DNA from: Bog-756 sp963699055
GTDB taxonomy: Bacteria; Actinomycetota; Acidimicrobiia; Acidimicrobiales; RAAP-2
Assembly: GCA_963699055.1 (NCBI GenBank)
Contig: CAVOTA010000002.1
Location: 372,001 to 436,000, forward strand
Direction of reading: 5' to 3'
DNA: 64,000 nucleotides
Of this stretch, positions 24,574 through 33,728 are shown piece after piece. A program made the translations under genes and the position numbers. Each line of letters starts with the position of its first letter. Positions within the stretch are counted from its first letter, which is position 1. The notes beneath the pieces are model-generated. The model did not search any database, had not been told where the DNA came from, and saw only the letters and a program-made list of their open reading frames with translations.

Positions 24574-27500
24574 TCAGCGCAGGACGGCCGCCAGCCGCAC
24601 GGCGTTCCCGGTCGTGCTCGGCACGACCTGGCTCGACGGTGCCGACGCCGGCCCGGTACCGACCGCGTTGGTGGCCGTCACCGTGAAGGTGTACGTGTCG
24701 CCGTCGGTCAGTCCGTTCACCGTGATCGGGCTCGACGAGCCGCTCGCCGTCTCGCCCCCGTTGGCCGGGGTGGTGAGGTCGGTGGCGGTCACCGTGAACG
24801 AGGTGATCGTCGACCCGCCGTCGTTCGACGGTGGGACGAAGACCACCACGGCCGAGCCGTTCCCGGCGGTGGGTGTGCCGATGGTGGGAGCAGCCGGGAT
24901 CGTGGCGGCGGCCAGGATCGAGAACAGCGCCGCCGTCGCCTTCCCGTAGCCGGCGGAACCTGGATTGCTGACACCCATGGTCAGGCCCGTACCCGGCGTC
25001 GCCGTCGCATTGACGTGCAGGGTGGTGGTGATGGTGGTCGAGTTGACCACGGTGGTGTTGGCCACGAAGGTCCCGGTCGGGACCGTCACCGTGGCACCCG
25101 TGGCGAACCCGGTGCCCGTGAGGGTCACCGTGCGCACCGTGTTCCTGACGCCCACCGACGGTGTCATCGACGTGAGCGTCGGTGCGGTCACCACGGTCAG
25201 GCACCCGGAGCAGGTCGCCGTCGTGGTGTCCGGGTTGGTCACCGTGACCGAGTAGGACCCGTTCGTGGTCCCGGCCGCCGACTTCAAGGTGACGGTGACC
25301 GTGGTGGGGGTGACCACCACCGACGACGCCGTGTCCGTGACCTTGGTCGAGGGACCGGTGACCTTGACGGTGGCGCCCGACTCGAATCCGACACCGGAGA
25401 TGGTGAACGAGCCCGAGGCCCCGACAGCCAGTGCGGCCGGTCCGACGGAGGTGATCCCGATCGGCACGAGCGGCACGATCGTGTTCGACGGGGCCGAGGC
25501 GGAGCCGGTGCCCACGGCGTTGGTGGCCGTGACCGTGAAGTCGTAGCTGTCCCCGTCGACCAGGCCGGACACGACGATCGGGCTCGAGGAGCCGGTGGCC
25601 GTCTGGCCCCCGTTGGCCGGGGTGGTGAGGTCGGTGGCCGTCACCGTGTAGCCGGTCACGGCGGACCCGCCGTTGCCCGAAGGCGGGGTGAAGGCCACGG
25701 TGGCCGAGGCGTTGCCGGCCGTGGCCGTGCCGATGGTCGGGGCTCCGGGGACGGTGGCCGGCACCACGGTGTTCGACGCCGACGACGGTAGGCCGGTGCC
25801 CACGGTGTTGGTGGCCGTCACGGTGAACGTGTAGGTGTCGCCGTTGGTGAGGCCGGACACGACGATCGGGCTGGTCGCCCCGGTGGCCGTCTGGCCGCCG
25901 TTGGCCGGGGTGGTGAGGTCGGTGGCCGCCACCGTGTAGCCGGTCACGGCGGACCCGCCGTTGCCCGAAGGCGGGGTGAAGGCCACGGTGGCCGAGGCGT
26001 TGCCGGCCGTGGCCGTGCCGATGGTCGGGGCTCCGGGGACGGTGGCCGGCACCACGGTGTTCGACGCCGACGAGGCCGGTCCGGTGCCCACGGTGTTGGT
26101 GGCCGTCACGGTGAACGTGTAGGTGTCGCCGTTGGTGAGGCCGGACACGACGATCGGGCTGGTCGTCCCGGTGGCCGTCTGGCCGCCGTTGGCCGGGGTG
26201 GTGAGGTCGGTGGCCGTCACCGTGTAGCCGGTCACGGCGGACCCGCCGTTGCCCGAAGGCGGGGTGAAGGCCACGGTGGCCGAGGCGTTGCCGGCCGTGG
26301 CCGTGCCGATGGTCGGGGCTCCGGGGACGGTGGCCGGCACCACGGTGTTCGACGCCGACGAGGCCGGTCCGGTGCCCACGGTGTTGGTGGCCGTCACGGT
26401 GAACGTGTAGGTGTCGCCGTTGGTGAGGCCGGACACGACGATCGGGCTGGTCGTCCCGGTGGCCGTCTGGCCGCCGTTGGCCGGGGTGGTGAGGTCGGTG
26501 GCCGTCACCGTGTAGCCGGTCACGGCGGACCCACCGTTGCCCGAAGGCGGGGTGAAGGCCACGGTGGCCGAGGCGTTGCCGGCCGTGGCCGTGCCGATGG
26601 TCGGGGCCCCGGGGACGGTGGCCGGCACCACGGTGTTCGACGCCGACGACGGTAGGCCGGTGCCGTAGGAGTTGGTGGCCGTCACGGTGAACGTGTAGGT
26701 GTCGCCGTTGGTGAGGCCGGACACGACGATCGGGCTGGTCGCACCGGTCGCCGTCTGGCCCCCGTTGGCCGGGGTGGTGAGGTCGGTGGCCGTCACGGTG
26801 TACCCCGCGATCGGCGAACCGCCGGGGTTCACCGGTGGCGTGAAGGCGACGGTGGCCGAGGACACGCCACCGGTGGCCGTGCCGATGGTCGGGGCCCCGG
26901 GGACGGGCTCCGGCACCACGGCGACCGATGCCGCCGAGGCCGGTCCGGTGCCCACGGTGTTGGTGGCCGTCACGGTGAACGTGTAGGTGTCCCCGTTGGT
27001 CAGACCCGGCACGGTGATCGGGCTCGCGGAGCCGGTCGCCGTCTGGCCCCCGTTGGCCGGCGTGGTGAGATCGGTGGCGACGACCTTGAACGAGGTGACG
27101 GTCGAGCCGCCGTCGTTCGCCGGCGACACGAAGGGCACCACGGCGGAGGCGTTGCCCACGGTGGGTGTGCCGATCGTGGGCGCCGCCGGAGCGGTGGCCG
27201 CGGCCAGGATCGAGAAGAGCGGTGCCGAGCCCTTGCCGTAGCCGGCGGCGGCCGGGTCGGTGACCCCGACGCTGAGTCCGCTGCCGGGCGTCGCCGTGGC
27301 ATCGATGTGCAGGCTGGACGTGATCGTGGTCGGACTGACCACCGCGGTGTTGGTCACGAACGTACCGGTCGGCACGACGAGGGTCGCGCCGGTGGCGAAG
27401 CCGGTCCCGGTCACGGTGATCGTGCGCACGGCACCCTTGGCCCCCACCGACGGCGTCATCGACGTGACGGTCGGAGCGGCCACGACGGTCAGGCATCCGC

Positions 27501-30500
27501 TACAGGTGGAGGTCGTGGTGTCGGGGTCGGTGACGGTCACCGAGTACGACCCCGGCAGCGTGGCGGTCGTCGACTTGAGGGTGGCCGTGACGGTCGTCGC
27601 GGTCACGACCACCGACGACACGGTGTCCGTGACGGTCGTGGAGGGACCGGTGACCTTGACGGTGGCACCCGAGACGAAGCCGGCGCCGGACACGGTGAAC
27701 GACCCCGATGCACCGATGGCGAGGAGTCCGGGACTGACCGAGGTGATCCCGATCGGGACGACGGGTACCACGGAGTTGGAGGCCGCCGAGGACGGACCCG
27801 TGCCGATCGCATTGGTTGCGTCCACCGTGAAGTCATAGGTGTCCCCGTTGGTCAGCCCCGTCACGGTGATCGGGCTCGAGGTGCCGGTGGCGGTCTGGCC
27901 ACCGTTGGCCGGGGTGGTGAGGTCGGTGGCGGTCACCGTGAACGAGGTGATCGACGACCCACCGTCGGACGCCGGCGGGGTGAAGGACACCGATGCCGAC
28001 GCGTTGGCCCGGGTGGCCGTGCCGATCGTCGGGGCCCCGGGCACGGACTCGGGGACCACGCCGGTAGACGCCGCCGACGCAGGGCCTGCACCCACGGCGT
28101 TCGTCGCCGACACCACGAGGGTGTAGGTGTCGCCGTCGACGAGACCGGGCACGGTGATCGGGCTCGCGGAACCCGTGGCGGTCTGGCCGCCGTTGCCGGG
28201 GGTGGTGAGGTCGGTGGCGGTCACCGTGAACGACGTGACCGGCGACCCACCGTTGGACGAGGGCGGGGTGAACGAGACGACGGCCGAGGCGTTCCCGGCG
28301 ACGGCGTTGGTCAGCGTCGGTGCACCGGGGGTCGTGGCCGGCACCACGGAGCTGGACGCCGAGGAGGCCGTGCCGGTACCGGCCGAGTTCGTGGCTTTCA
28401 CGGCGAAGGTGTAGGTGTCGCCGTTGACGAGGCCGGGAACGGTGACCGGACTCGAGGTGCCGGTGGCGGTCTGGCCCCCGTTGGTCGGTGTGGTGAGGTC
28501 GGTCGCCGTCACCGAGTAGGAGGTCACGGCCGCGCCACCGTCGGTGGGTGGCGGGTTGAAGTTGACCACGGCCGAGGCGTTGCCACCCACGACCGATCCG
28601 ATGGACGGCGCCGCCGGGGCGACCGGCGGCAGCGGCGCGTAGGTCCAGGTATCGGCGAGCGGGGCCGACCCGGCGGTTCCGCCCACGAGCAGGAGCTGAC
28701 TGGTGCCCGGATCGTAGTCCGTGGCGGCGCCGGAACGTGCCGACGGGGCCGACGCCGTCGGCACCGCGTTCCACGTCGCGCCGGTCCAGGCCCACGTGTC
28801 ACCGAGCGGTGATCCGCCGGTGCCGGTACCGCCGAAGAGTACGAGCTGCTCCGCCGGCGGGTCGAAGACCAGCGCGGCCGACGAGCGGGCCGGCGGGCTG
28901 GCGGCCGGGCTGAGCGGGGTCCACGTGGTGCCGTTCCACGTCCACGTGTCGGCGAGCGGCGTGCCGGCGGCACCGGTGCCGCCGAACAGCACGAGCTGGC
29001 CCATGGCCGGGTCGTAGGTCTGGGACGCACCGGTGCGCGCCGGCGGGCTGGCGGCCGGGCTGAGCGGGGTCCACGTGGTGCCGTTCCACGTCCACGTGTC
29101 GGCGAGCGGCGTGCCGGCGGCACCGGTGCCGCCGAACAGCACGAGCTGGCCCGTCATCGGGTCGTTGCTCAACGAGCCCCCCGAACGCGCCGGCGGGCTG
29201 GCGGCCGGGCTGAGCGGGGTCCACGTGGTGCCGTTCCACGTCCACGTGTCGGCGAGCGGCGTGCCGGCGGCACCGGTGCCGCCGAACAGCACGAGCTGGC
29301 CCATCGCCGGGTCGTAGGCGAGGGACGCGCCAGTGCGCGCCGGCGGGCTGGCGGCCGGGCTGAGCGGGGTCCAGGTGGTCCCGGTCCACGACCAGGTCCC
29401 GTTCAGCGGTGACCCACCGGATCCGGTGCCGCCGAACAGCACGAGCTGACCCGTCGTCGGGTCGTAGGCCGCCGATGCGCCGGCGAGCCCACCGGGATTC
29501 GTGCCCGGGGAGAGGGACGTCCAGTTCGTCGACGGCGGATTGACCACCAGGGTGAAGGACTGGGACACGGCGGGCTCATAGGGGTTCTGGGCCGTCACGG
29601 TGACCGGGAACGTCCCGCTCTGGGTGGCGGTGCCGGACAGCAGGGCGGTCCCCGTGCCGTTGTCGGCGAAGCTGACCCCGGGGGGCAGCGTCCCGGATTC
29701 GGTGATCGAGGCGACCGGGCTGCCGGTGGTGGTGACGGCGAACTGCTCGGCCACTCCCTGGGTGAAGGCATCGAAGCCCGCGCTGGTGATGGTGACCGGC
29801 GTCGGCGCCGCGCCGGACTCGACGAGTGTCTGCGTCACACCACCCACGGTCGCCTGGCCGACGGCCGCACAGGTGGTGGCACCGGCGCACGACGCGCCCC
29901 AGAGCTGGTCACCCGAGCTGCCGCTGGGCGCCGCGCTCGGAACGATCGACCAGGAGCTCCCGTTCCACGCCTCGACCAGTGGTCCGTTCCCACTTCCCAC
30001 GGCGGTGCAGCTGGTGGCGCTCAGGCACGACACCTCGTCGAGGGCGCTCGTGAGACTGCCCGACGGGTTCGGGCTGGACACCGGGGACCAGGACGTACCG
30101 TTCCAGGTGTCCACCTCCGTCCGCCCGATGATCCCCTGCTCGGTGGCGCCCACGGCGACGCAGAAACCCGGACCGGTGCAGGTCACACCGGACAGGCTCC
30201 CTCCGGTGGGAGTCGGCGAGATCGACCAGGTGGTCCCGTTCCACGTCTCGGCGAGGGCGGACGTGTCGGAGTACCCGACGGCCATGCACGACGTGGCGCC
30301 GGTGCACGAGACGTCCTGCAGGAAGCTGTTGTTGGCACCGACCGGGTTCGGGCTGGCGACCACCGACCAGGTCGTTCCGTTCCAGGACTCGACGAGGGTG
30401 GTGTAGTCCGAGCCGACCCACGAGCCACCGACCGCCTCGCACGAGGTCGGACCGGTGCACGACACGCCGTAGAGCACGCTGCCGGTGGCACCCGACGGAT

Positions 30501-30993
30501 TCGGGCTCGGGACCACCGACCAGGTCACGCCGTTCCACGACTCGATGAGCGCCAGATTGGTGGTCACCGTCGTCGAGTCGCCGACGGCCGTGCACGACAC
30601 CGTGGTGGGGCACGACACGTCCCACAGGACGCTGCTCGCCGCACCGGCGGCATCCGGGCTCGGCACGATGGACCACGACGAGCCGTTCCACGTCTCCACG
30701 AGCGTCTGACCGACGGTGGAGCCCGCACTCTGTCCCACGGCGGTGCACTGGGTCCCGCCGGCGCCGGCGGGGCACGAGATCGCCTCGAGGATGCTGGACG
30801 GGCTACCGGCCGGATTCGGGCTGGCGACCACCGACCACGCCCCGACGGAGGCGGCGGCCGGCACTGCGGTGACCCCGGCGGTCAGACCGGCCGACACCAA
30901 CGTGGCCGCGGTGCACACCGCCCCGACCAACGCCACCCGGGCGCGCCGCCAGGGTCCCTTCGTCGCACGCAGTGATCCACGGTTCCCGCCCAT
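24574..30993 (-). CDS. Giant secreted multidomain protein (propeller-like repeats, 6 Kelch, 10 FN3, IPT blocks)
   Basis: 2139 residues. Signal peptide (1-50, ending AVPAAAS). Then about eight WSVVASPNP...CTAVG repeats of 45-55 residues with paired Cys (propeller-like), a putative Ig module, and six 50-residue Kelch repeats (QLVLFGGTGAAGTPLADTW). Ten FN3 domains of 96 residues (DLTTPANGGQTATG, GLTNGDTYTFTV) follow. Two IPT double-domain blocks (PIGITSVSPG..., SMTPSVG...) lie after FN3 3 and after FN3 9. There is no LPxTG or C-terminal membrane helix, so it is secreted or held non-covalently. Start at ATG 30993 with GAGGAGAC upstream. Probably an adhesin or extracellular matrix scaffold; ligand unknown. 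Confidence 0.9.
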   Translation of the reverse strand: MGGNRGSLRATKGPWRRARVALVGAVCTAATLVSAGLTAGVTAVPAAASVGAWSVVASPNPAGSPSSILEAISCPAGAGGTQCTAVGQSAGSTVGQTLVETWNGSSWSIVPSPDAAGAASSVLWDVSCPTTVSCTAVGDSTTVTTNLALIESWNGVTWSVVPSPNPSGATGSVLYGVSCTGPTSCEAVGGSWVGSDYTTLVESWNGTTWSVVASPNPVGANNSFLQDVSCTGATSCMAVGYSDTSALAETWNGTTWSISPTPTGGSLSGVTCTGPGFCVAVGATEQGIIGRTEVDTWNGTSWSPVSSPNPSGSLTSALDEVSCLSATSCTAVGSGNGPLVEAWNGSSWSIVPSAAPSGSSGDQLWGASCAGATTCAAVGQATVGGVTQTLVESGAAPTPVTITSAGFDAFTQGVAEQFAVTTTGSPVASITESGTLPPGVSFADNGTGTALLSGTATQSGTFPVTVTAQNPYEPAVSQSFTLVVNPPSTNWTSLSPGTNPGGLAGASAAYDPTTGQLVLFGGTGSGGSPLNGTWSWTGTTWTPLSPAASPPARTGASLAYDPAMGQLVLFGGTGAAGTPLADTWTWNGTTWTPLSPAASPPARSGGSLSNDPMTGQLVLFGGTGAAGTPLADTWTWNGTTWTPLSPAASPPARTGASQTYDPAMGQLVLFGGTGAAGTPLADTWTWNGTTWTPLSPAASPPARSSAALVFDPPAEQLVLFGGTGTGGSPLGDTWAWTGATWNAVPTASAPSARSGAATDYDPGTSQLLLVGGTAGSAPLADTWTYAPLPPVAPAAPSIGSVVGGNASAVVNFNPPPTDGGAAVTSYSVTATDLTTPTNGGQTATGTSSPVTVPGLVNGDTYTFAVKATNSAGTGTASSASSSVVPATTPGAPTLTNAVAGNASAVVSFTPPSSNGGSPVTSFTVTATDLTTPGNGGQTATGSASPITVPGLVDGDTYTLVVSATNAVGAGPASAASTGVVPESVPGAPTIGTATRANASASVSFTPPASDGGSSITSFTVTATDLTTPANGGQTATGTSSPITVTGLTNGDTYDFTVDATNAIGTGPSSAASNSVVPVVPIGITSVSPGLLAIGASGSFTVSGAGFVSGATVKVTGPSTTVTDTVSSVVVTATTVTATLKSTTATLPGSYSVTVTDPDTTTSTCSGCLTVVAAPTVTSMTPSVGAKGAVRTITVTGTGFATGATLVVPTGTFVTNTAVVSPTTITSSLHIDATATPGSGLSVGVTDPAAAGYGKGSAPLFSILAAATAPAAPTIGTPTVGNASAVVPFVSPANDGGSTVTSFKVVATDLTTPANGGQTATGSASPITVPGLTNGDTYTFTVTATNTVGTGPASAASVAVVPEPVPGAPTIGTATGGVSSATVAFTPPVNPGGSPIAGYTVTATDLTTPANGGQTATGATSPIVVSGLTNGDTYTFTVTATNSYGTGLPSSASNTVVPATVPGAPTIGTATAGNASATVAFTPPSGNGGSAVTGYTVTATDLTTPANGGQTATGTTSPIVVSGLTNGDTYTFTVTATNTVGTGPASSASNTVVPATVPGAPTIGTATAGNASATVAFTPPSGNGGSAVTGYTVTATDLTTPANGGQTATGTTSPIVVSGLTNGDTYTFTVTATNTVGTGPASSASNTVVPATVPGAPTIGTATAGNASATVAFTPPSGNGGSAVTGYTVAATDLTTPANGGQTATGATSPIVVSGLTNGDTYTFTVTATNTVGTGLPSSASNTVVPATVPGAPTIGTATAGNASATVAFTPPSGNGGSAVTGYTVTATDLTTPANGGQTATGSSSPIVVSGLVDGDSYDFTVTATNAVGTGSASAPSNTIVPLVPIGITSVGPAALAVGASGSFTISGVGFESGATVKVTGPSTKVTDTASSVVVTPTTVTVTLKSAAGTTNGSYSVTVTNPDTTTATCSGCLTVVTAPTLTSMTPSVGVRNTVRTVTLTGTGFATGATVTVPTGTFVANTTVVNSTTITTTLHVNATATPGTGLTMGVSNPGSAGYGKATAALFSILAAATIPAAPTIGTPTAGNGSAVVVFVPPSNDGGSTITSFTVTATDLTTPANGGETASGSSSPITVNGLTDGDTYTFTVTATNAVGTGPASAPSSQVVPSTTGNAVRLAAVLR
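25620..26790. repeat. Near-identical 288-bp repeats encoding FN3 domains
   Basis: Four copies of a 288-bp unit, aligned at GTGTTCGACGCCGACGA (25769, 26057, 26345, 26633). The copies are almost identical at DNA level, including third codon positions, so they arose by recent duplication or are homogenised by recombination. Each unit encodes one 96-residue FN3 domain. Confidence 0.9.
28891..29450. repeat. Near-identical 150-bp repeats encoding Kelch motifs
   Basis: The string CGGCGGGCTGGCGGCCGGGC starts at 28891, 29041, 29191 and 29341, an exact 150-bp period. Each unit encodes one 50-residue Kelch motif. The central copies differ by only a few bases and can be expected to expand and contract. 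Confidence 0.9.
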
Positions 30994-31356
30994 AGTCCGT
31001 CTCCTCGTCCCTTGCCCTGATCGAGAGAGCCCATGGTACGACGACGCGCGCGCGCCGCGCCTGCTTCGACACGCAGCGCGGGGATCCGTGCACGCAACGT
31101 GGTCGGCCCGTGACGAGCGCTCCGGCCCCCCGTCACCCGGAACCTCAGGTGAACGGCCGTTTCCGGGTAACGACTCCCTTACCCGGCGTCGGCCGGCCCG
31201 CCGCCGGCAACGGATCGCTGGTGACAGAACGCGCACCACCCGGTAGCGTTGTCACTGTCCGAGCAACCCGGAGCGGTCGACGTCGACCGACGGGCGGGCC
31301 GGAATCGATGCAGCTCTGGGCACAGATGCAGGATCCGACGGGATAGGGGCAGACGG
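30994..31356. other. Divergent promoter region of two secreted-protein genes
   Basis: 363 bases between the giant gene (minus) and the beta-helix gene (plus). It holds a perfect 8-bp-arm inverted repeat at 31163-31186, a GC-alternating stretch (CGACGCGCGCGCGCC) near 31045 and no credible gene. Presumed shared control region. Confidence 0.6.
31163..31186. promoter_or_regulatory. Inverted repeat in the shared promoter region
   Basis: CCGGGTAA-CGACTCCC-TTACCCGG, perfect 8-bp arms, 8-nt centre, roughly midway between the two divergent starts. It fits a dimeric repressor or activator site that coordinates both secreted proteins. No regulator lies next to it. Confidence 0.5.
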
Positions 31357-33138
31357 ATGACGGGTGGGCGAACGTTCGGAATCGGGCGCGGGCGACTGCG
31401 ATCGGGCGCGCGGTGGCGCCGGGCACCGCTGTGGGCGGCCATGGGGGCACTCGGACTGGTGGTCGTCGGGTTGGTCCCGGTGGTCGGCGCACCGGTCGCC
31501 GGGGCGGCGAGCACGGTCGTCTTCACCGTGAACGACACCGGCGACACCTCGCAGTCGGGGCCGGCGTCGACGTGCACCACCGCCACCGGCACCTGCACCC
31601 TGCGCGCCGCACTCGCCGATGCCAACGAGCTCAAGGTGCCGGTCGTCATCAACTTCGACTTCACCGGTACCGGGCCGTTCACCATCACCCCGGCGACGAC
31701 CCTTCCGCCACTGGCCGACCCGGCCGGCATCACCATCAACGGCTACTCGCAACCCGGATCGAGCCCGAACACGCTCGACGAGGCGGACAACGCGGTCATC
31801 CCGGTCCAGCTCGAGGGCATGGGCGAGACGGGGATCGACGGGCTCCACGTCACCCAGGGCAGCAACCTGATCGCCGGACTCTCGATCTTCAACTTCCGGC
31901 GGGCCATCTGGATCTTCGGCTCGACGACCAACTACAACCAGGTCGTCGGCAATTTCCTCTGCACCAACGCGGCGGGCACGTTCCGGGCGGTCCAGAACAT
32001 CAGCTCGGTCATGGGGATCCTGATCTACCAGGCGTCGTCCCACAACGCCATCGGCGAGCCGGGCGACCCCAACCGCAACGTCATCTCCGGCTGTGGACAC
32101 TACGGGATCAACATCTCCTACCTCGGGGCCGACTACAACACGATCCAGAACAACATCGTCGGCCTCAACCCCTCGGCCACCGCCGACCTGCCGAACATCT
32201 GGCACGGGATCCACATCGACTACGGCGCCGACGACAACCTGGTGGGCGGGCTGGCCCCGGGCGACCTCAACCTGGTGTCGGGCAACGGGGGGGACGGGAT
32301 CGAGGTCTCCCACGGACCGGACAACAAGTTCAACCAGGTGATCGGCAACTGGGTGGGCATGGACGCCACCGGGGACAATGCGCCCGCCTACGCCGAGAAC
32401 CACCAGTGGGGCGTGCGGCTCGAAGGGACCTACTCGTGTCCCGCACCGTGTGCGCCGGCCCCCGGGTACGCCACCGTCGAGGACAACGTCATCGGCAACA
32501 CCGGCTACGGCGGCATGGAGATCGACAAGGGTCAGCAGCACGACACGGTCGCCGACAACACCTTCGGGCTGACCGCCGACGGCGGGCCGGCACCGGACCC
32601 GAACTACAGCATCCAGATCCAGCACGGGGCCTACGCCAACGTCATCGGCCCGGGCAACGTGATGACCAACTCCAAGGAGGGCGTGGAGATCCAGGCCACG
32701 GGCACCCAGCCGCCCGACCTCAGCCTGGCGTCGACCATCGACAACACGATCACCCAGAACTCGATCTACGGGAACACGAGTCTGGGCATCGATCTGACCC
32801 CGTACGGGGTGGCCAACGTCGGCGGCGTGGGGTCGGTCCAGGTCCAGAACGACATCCAGGCACCGGTGATCTCGTCCGCCCACCCGACCACCATCTCGGG
32901 CACCACCTGCCCGGACTGCACGATCGAGGCGTTCCTCTCGGACCGCACGGTCACCGGGGGCAGCATCCTCGCCTATGGCGAGGGCAAGACCTACCTCGGC
33001 TCCGCCGTGGCCGACGACTCGGGCAACTTCACCGTGTCGGTCAGCGGCATCGGAGGACTGTCGGTGACGGTGGATGCCACGGACACCCAGGGTGACACGT
33101 CCGAATTCTCCAAGAACGTCATCGCCAAGACGTCCTGA
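31357..33138 (+). CDS. Secreted CSLREA-type right-handed beta-helix protein
   Basis: 593 residues. Signal peptide with long Arg-rich n-region and cleavage near VAGAAS. It is followed by a CSLREA-like domain (FTVNDTGDTSQSGPASTC and CTLRAALADANELK). A long run of short parallel-beta coils follows (NLIAGLSIFNF, NQVVGNFLC, NTIQNNIVGLN, NLVSGNGGDGIEVSHG, NVIGNTGYGGMEI), about residues 110-480. The C-terminal 100 residues form an Ig-like part with CPDCT. Such helices bind or cleave polysaccharides, but no lyase residue set is evident. It is divergent from the giant protein gene and the two may act together at the cell surface. Confidence 0.88.
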   Translation: MTGGRTFGIGRGRLRSGARWRRAPLWAAMGALGLVVVGLVPVVGAPVAGAASTVVFTVNDTGDTSQSGPASTCTTATGTCTLRAALADANELKVPVVINFDFTGTGPFTITPATTLPPLADPAGITINGYSQPGSSPNTLDEADNAVIPVQLEGMGETGIDGLHVTQGSNLIAGLSIFNFRRAIWIFGSTTNYNQVVGNFLCTNAAGTFRAVQNISSVMGILIYQASSHNAIGEPGDPNRNVISGCGHYGINISYLGADYNTIQNNIVGLNPSATADLPNIWHGIHIDYGADDNLVGGLAPGDLNLVSGNGGDGIEVSHGPDNKFNQVIGNWVGMDATGDNAPAYAENHQWGVRLEGTYSCPAPCAPAPGYATVEDNVIGNTGYGGMEIDKGQQHDTVADNTFGLTADGGPAPDPNYSIQIQHGAYANVIGPGNVMTNSKEGVEIQATGTQPPDLSLASTIDNTITQNSIYGNTSLGIDLTPYGVANVGGVGSVQVQNDIQAPVISSAHPTTISGTTCPDCTIEAFLSDRTVTGGSILAYGEGKTYLGSAVADDSGNFTVSVSGIGGLSVTVDATDTQGDTSEFSKNVIAKTS

Positions 33139-33191
33139 CCCGACTGGCCGAGCGGCGCCCTCGCCGCGTCCCAGCCGGTCCGACGCCCACC

Positions 33192-33386
33192 TCAGCCGCG
33201 GTCGTACCTGACGACGGAGGCGTCGGGTCCGGGGAAGAACAGGTCCTCGGTCCCGGTGTCGCCCCAGCGCACCAGATACGGAGGCTCCCCGTTCTCGTGC
33301 CGCAACTCGAGGACCTCGCAGTCACGGTCGTGCTCACCCACGCGGTGACCCTTCACGACGATCCGATCTCCGACGTTCGCCTGCAT
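33192..33386 (-). CDS. DUF1918 domain protein
   Basis: 64 residues, a single DUF1918 domain (VGDRIVVKGHRVGEHDRDC, PPYLVRWGDTGTEDLFFPG). Start chosen at ATG 33386 so that the protein begins as the 19857 copy does (M-x-A-x-VGDR). A GGAGTCC purine stretch lies upstream. It is convergent with the beta-helix gene (53 nt apart). Function unknown. Confidence 0.85.
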   Translation of the reverse strand: MQANVGDRIVVKGHRVGEHDRDCEVLELRHENGEPPYLVRWGDTGTEDLFFPGPDASVVRYDRG

Positions 33387-33515
33387 CTGGACTCCTCCGG
33401 CTCGCACTCGACCTGCTGTCATGTTCACCCTCGGCGCTCCCGCACACCAGGGTCCGAGGTCACCGAACTGCCGGTATCCCGTGCTGACGACCGGACCGGT
33501 GTCCCACGGCAGACG

Positions 33516-33728
33516 TCACCCTTGCGTCACGTCCACGCCGAGGACCCCCCCGCTCCCGGTCCCGACCCTCACCCCGGACCCGGGGACGAACAGCGTCTCC
33601 TCACCCGTGTCCTGCCAGCGGACCCGGTAGCGCAACGGTCCGTCATCGCGCAGAACCTCCAGCACGACACACGTGCGGACGCGACCCGGGTACGACGCTG
33701 AGGCCACGATGCGGTCCCCCGCCACCAC
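33516..33728 (-). CDS. Divergent DUF1918-like protein
   Basis: 70 residues if the GTG at 33728 is used; upstream starts (for example GTG in VSRNRRS) remain possible. Residues read AGDRIVASASYPGRVRTCVV, LRYRVRWQDTGEETLFVPG, the same strand order and W-D-T-G-E/T-E-x-LF signature as the DUF1918 gene 130 bp downstream. The PPYLV turn has become LRYRV and the C-terminus has an additional Gly-rich tail. Probably a tandem duplicate that has diverged. Confidence 0.65.
   Translation of the reverse strand: MVAGDRIVASASYPGRVRTCVVLEVLRDDGPLRYRVRWQDTGEETLFVPGSGVRVGTGSGGVLGVDVTQG

Noticed and set aside
24482..27496. Long antisense and alternative frames over the FN3 repeats
   Set aside because: They repeat only because the DNA below them repeats; no start signal, no fold, His/Arg/Asp-rich.
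25620..29450. Possible CRISPR array because of regular repeats
   Set aside because: Repeat units are 288 and 150 bp, contiguous, in frame and encode FN3 and Kelch domains; no spacers.
31030..31070. CGCG-rich stretch as Z-DNA or origin-like element
   Set aside because: Short and common in GC-rich intergenic DNA; nothing else supports a function.
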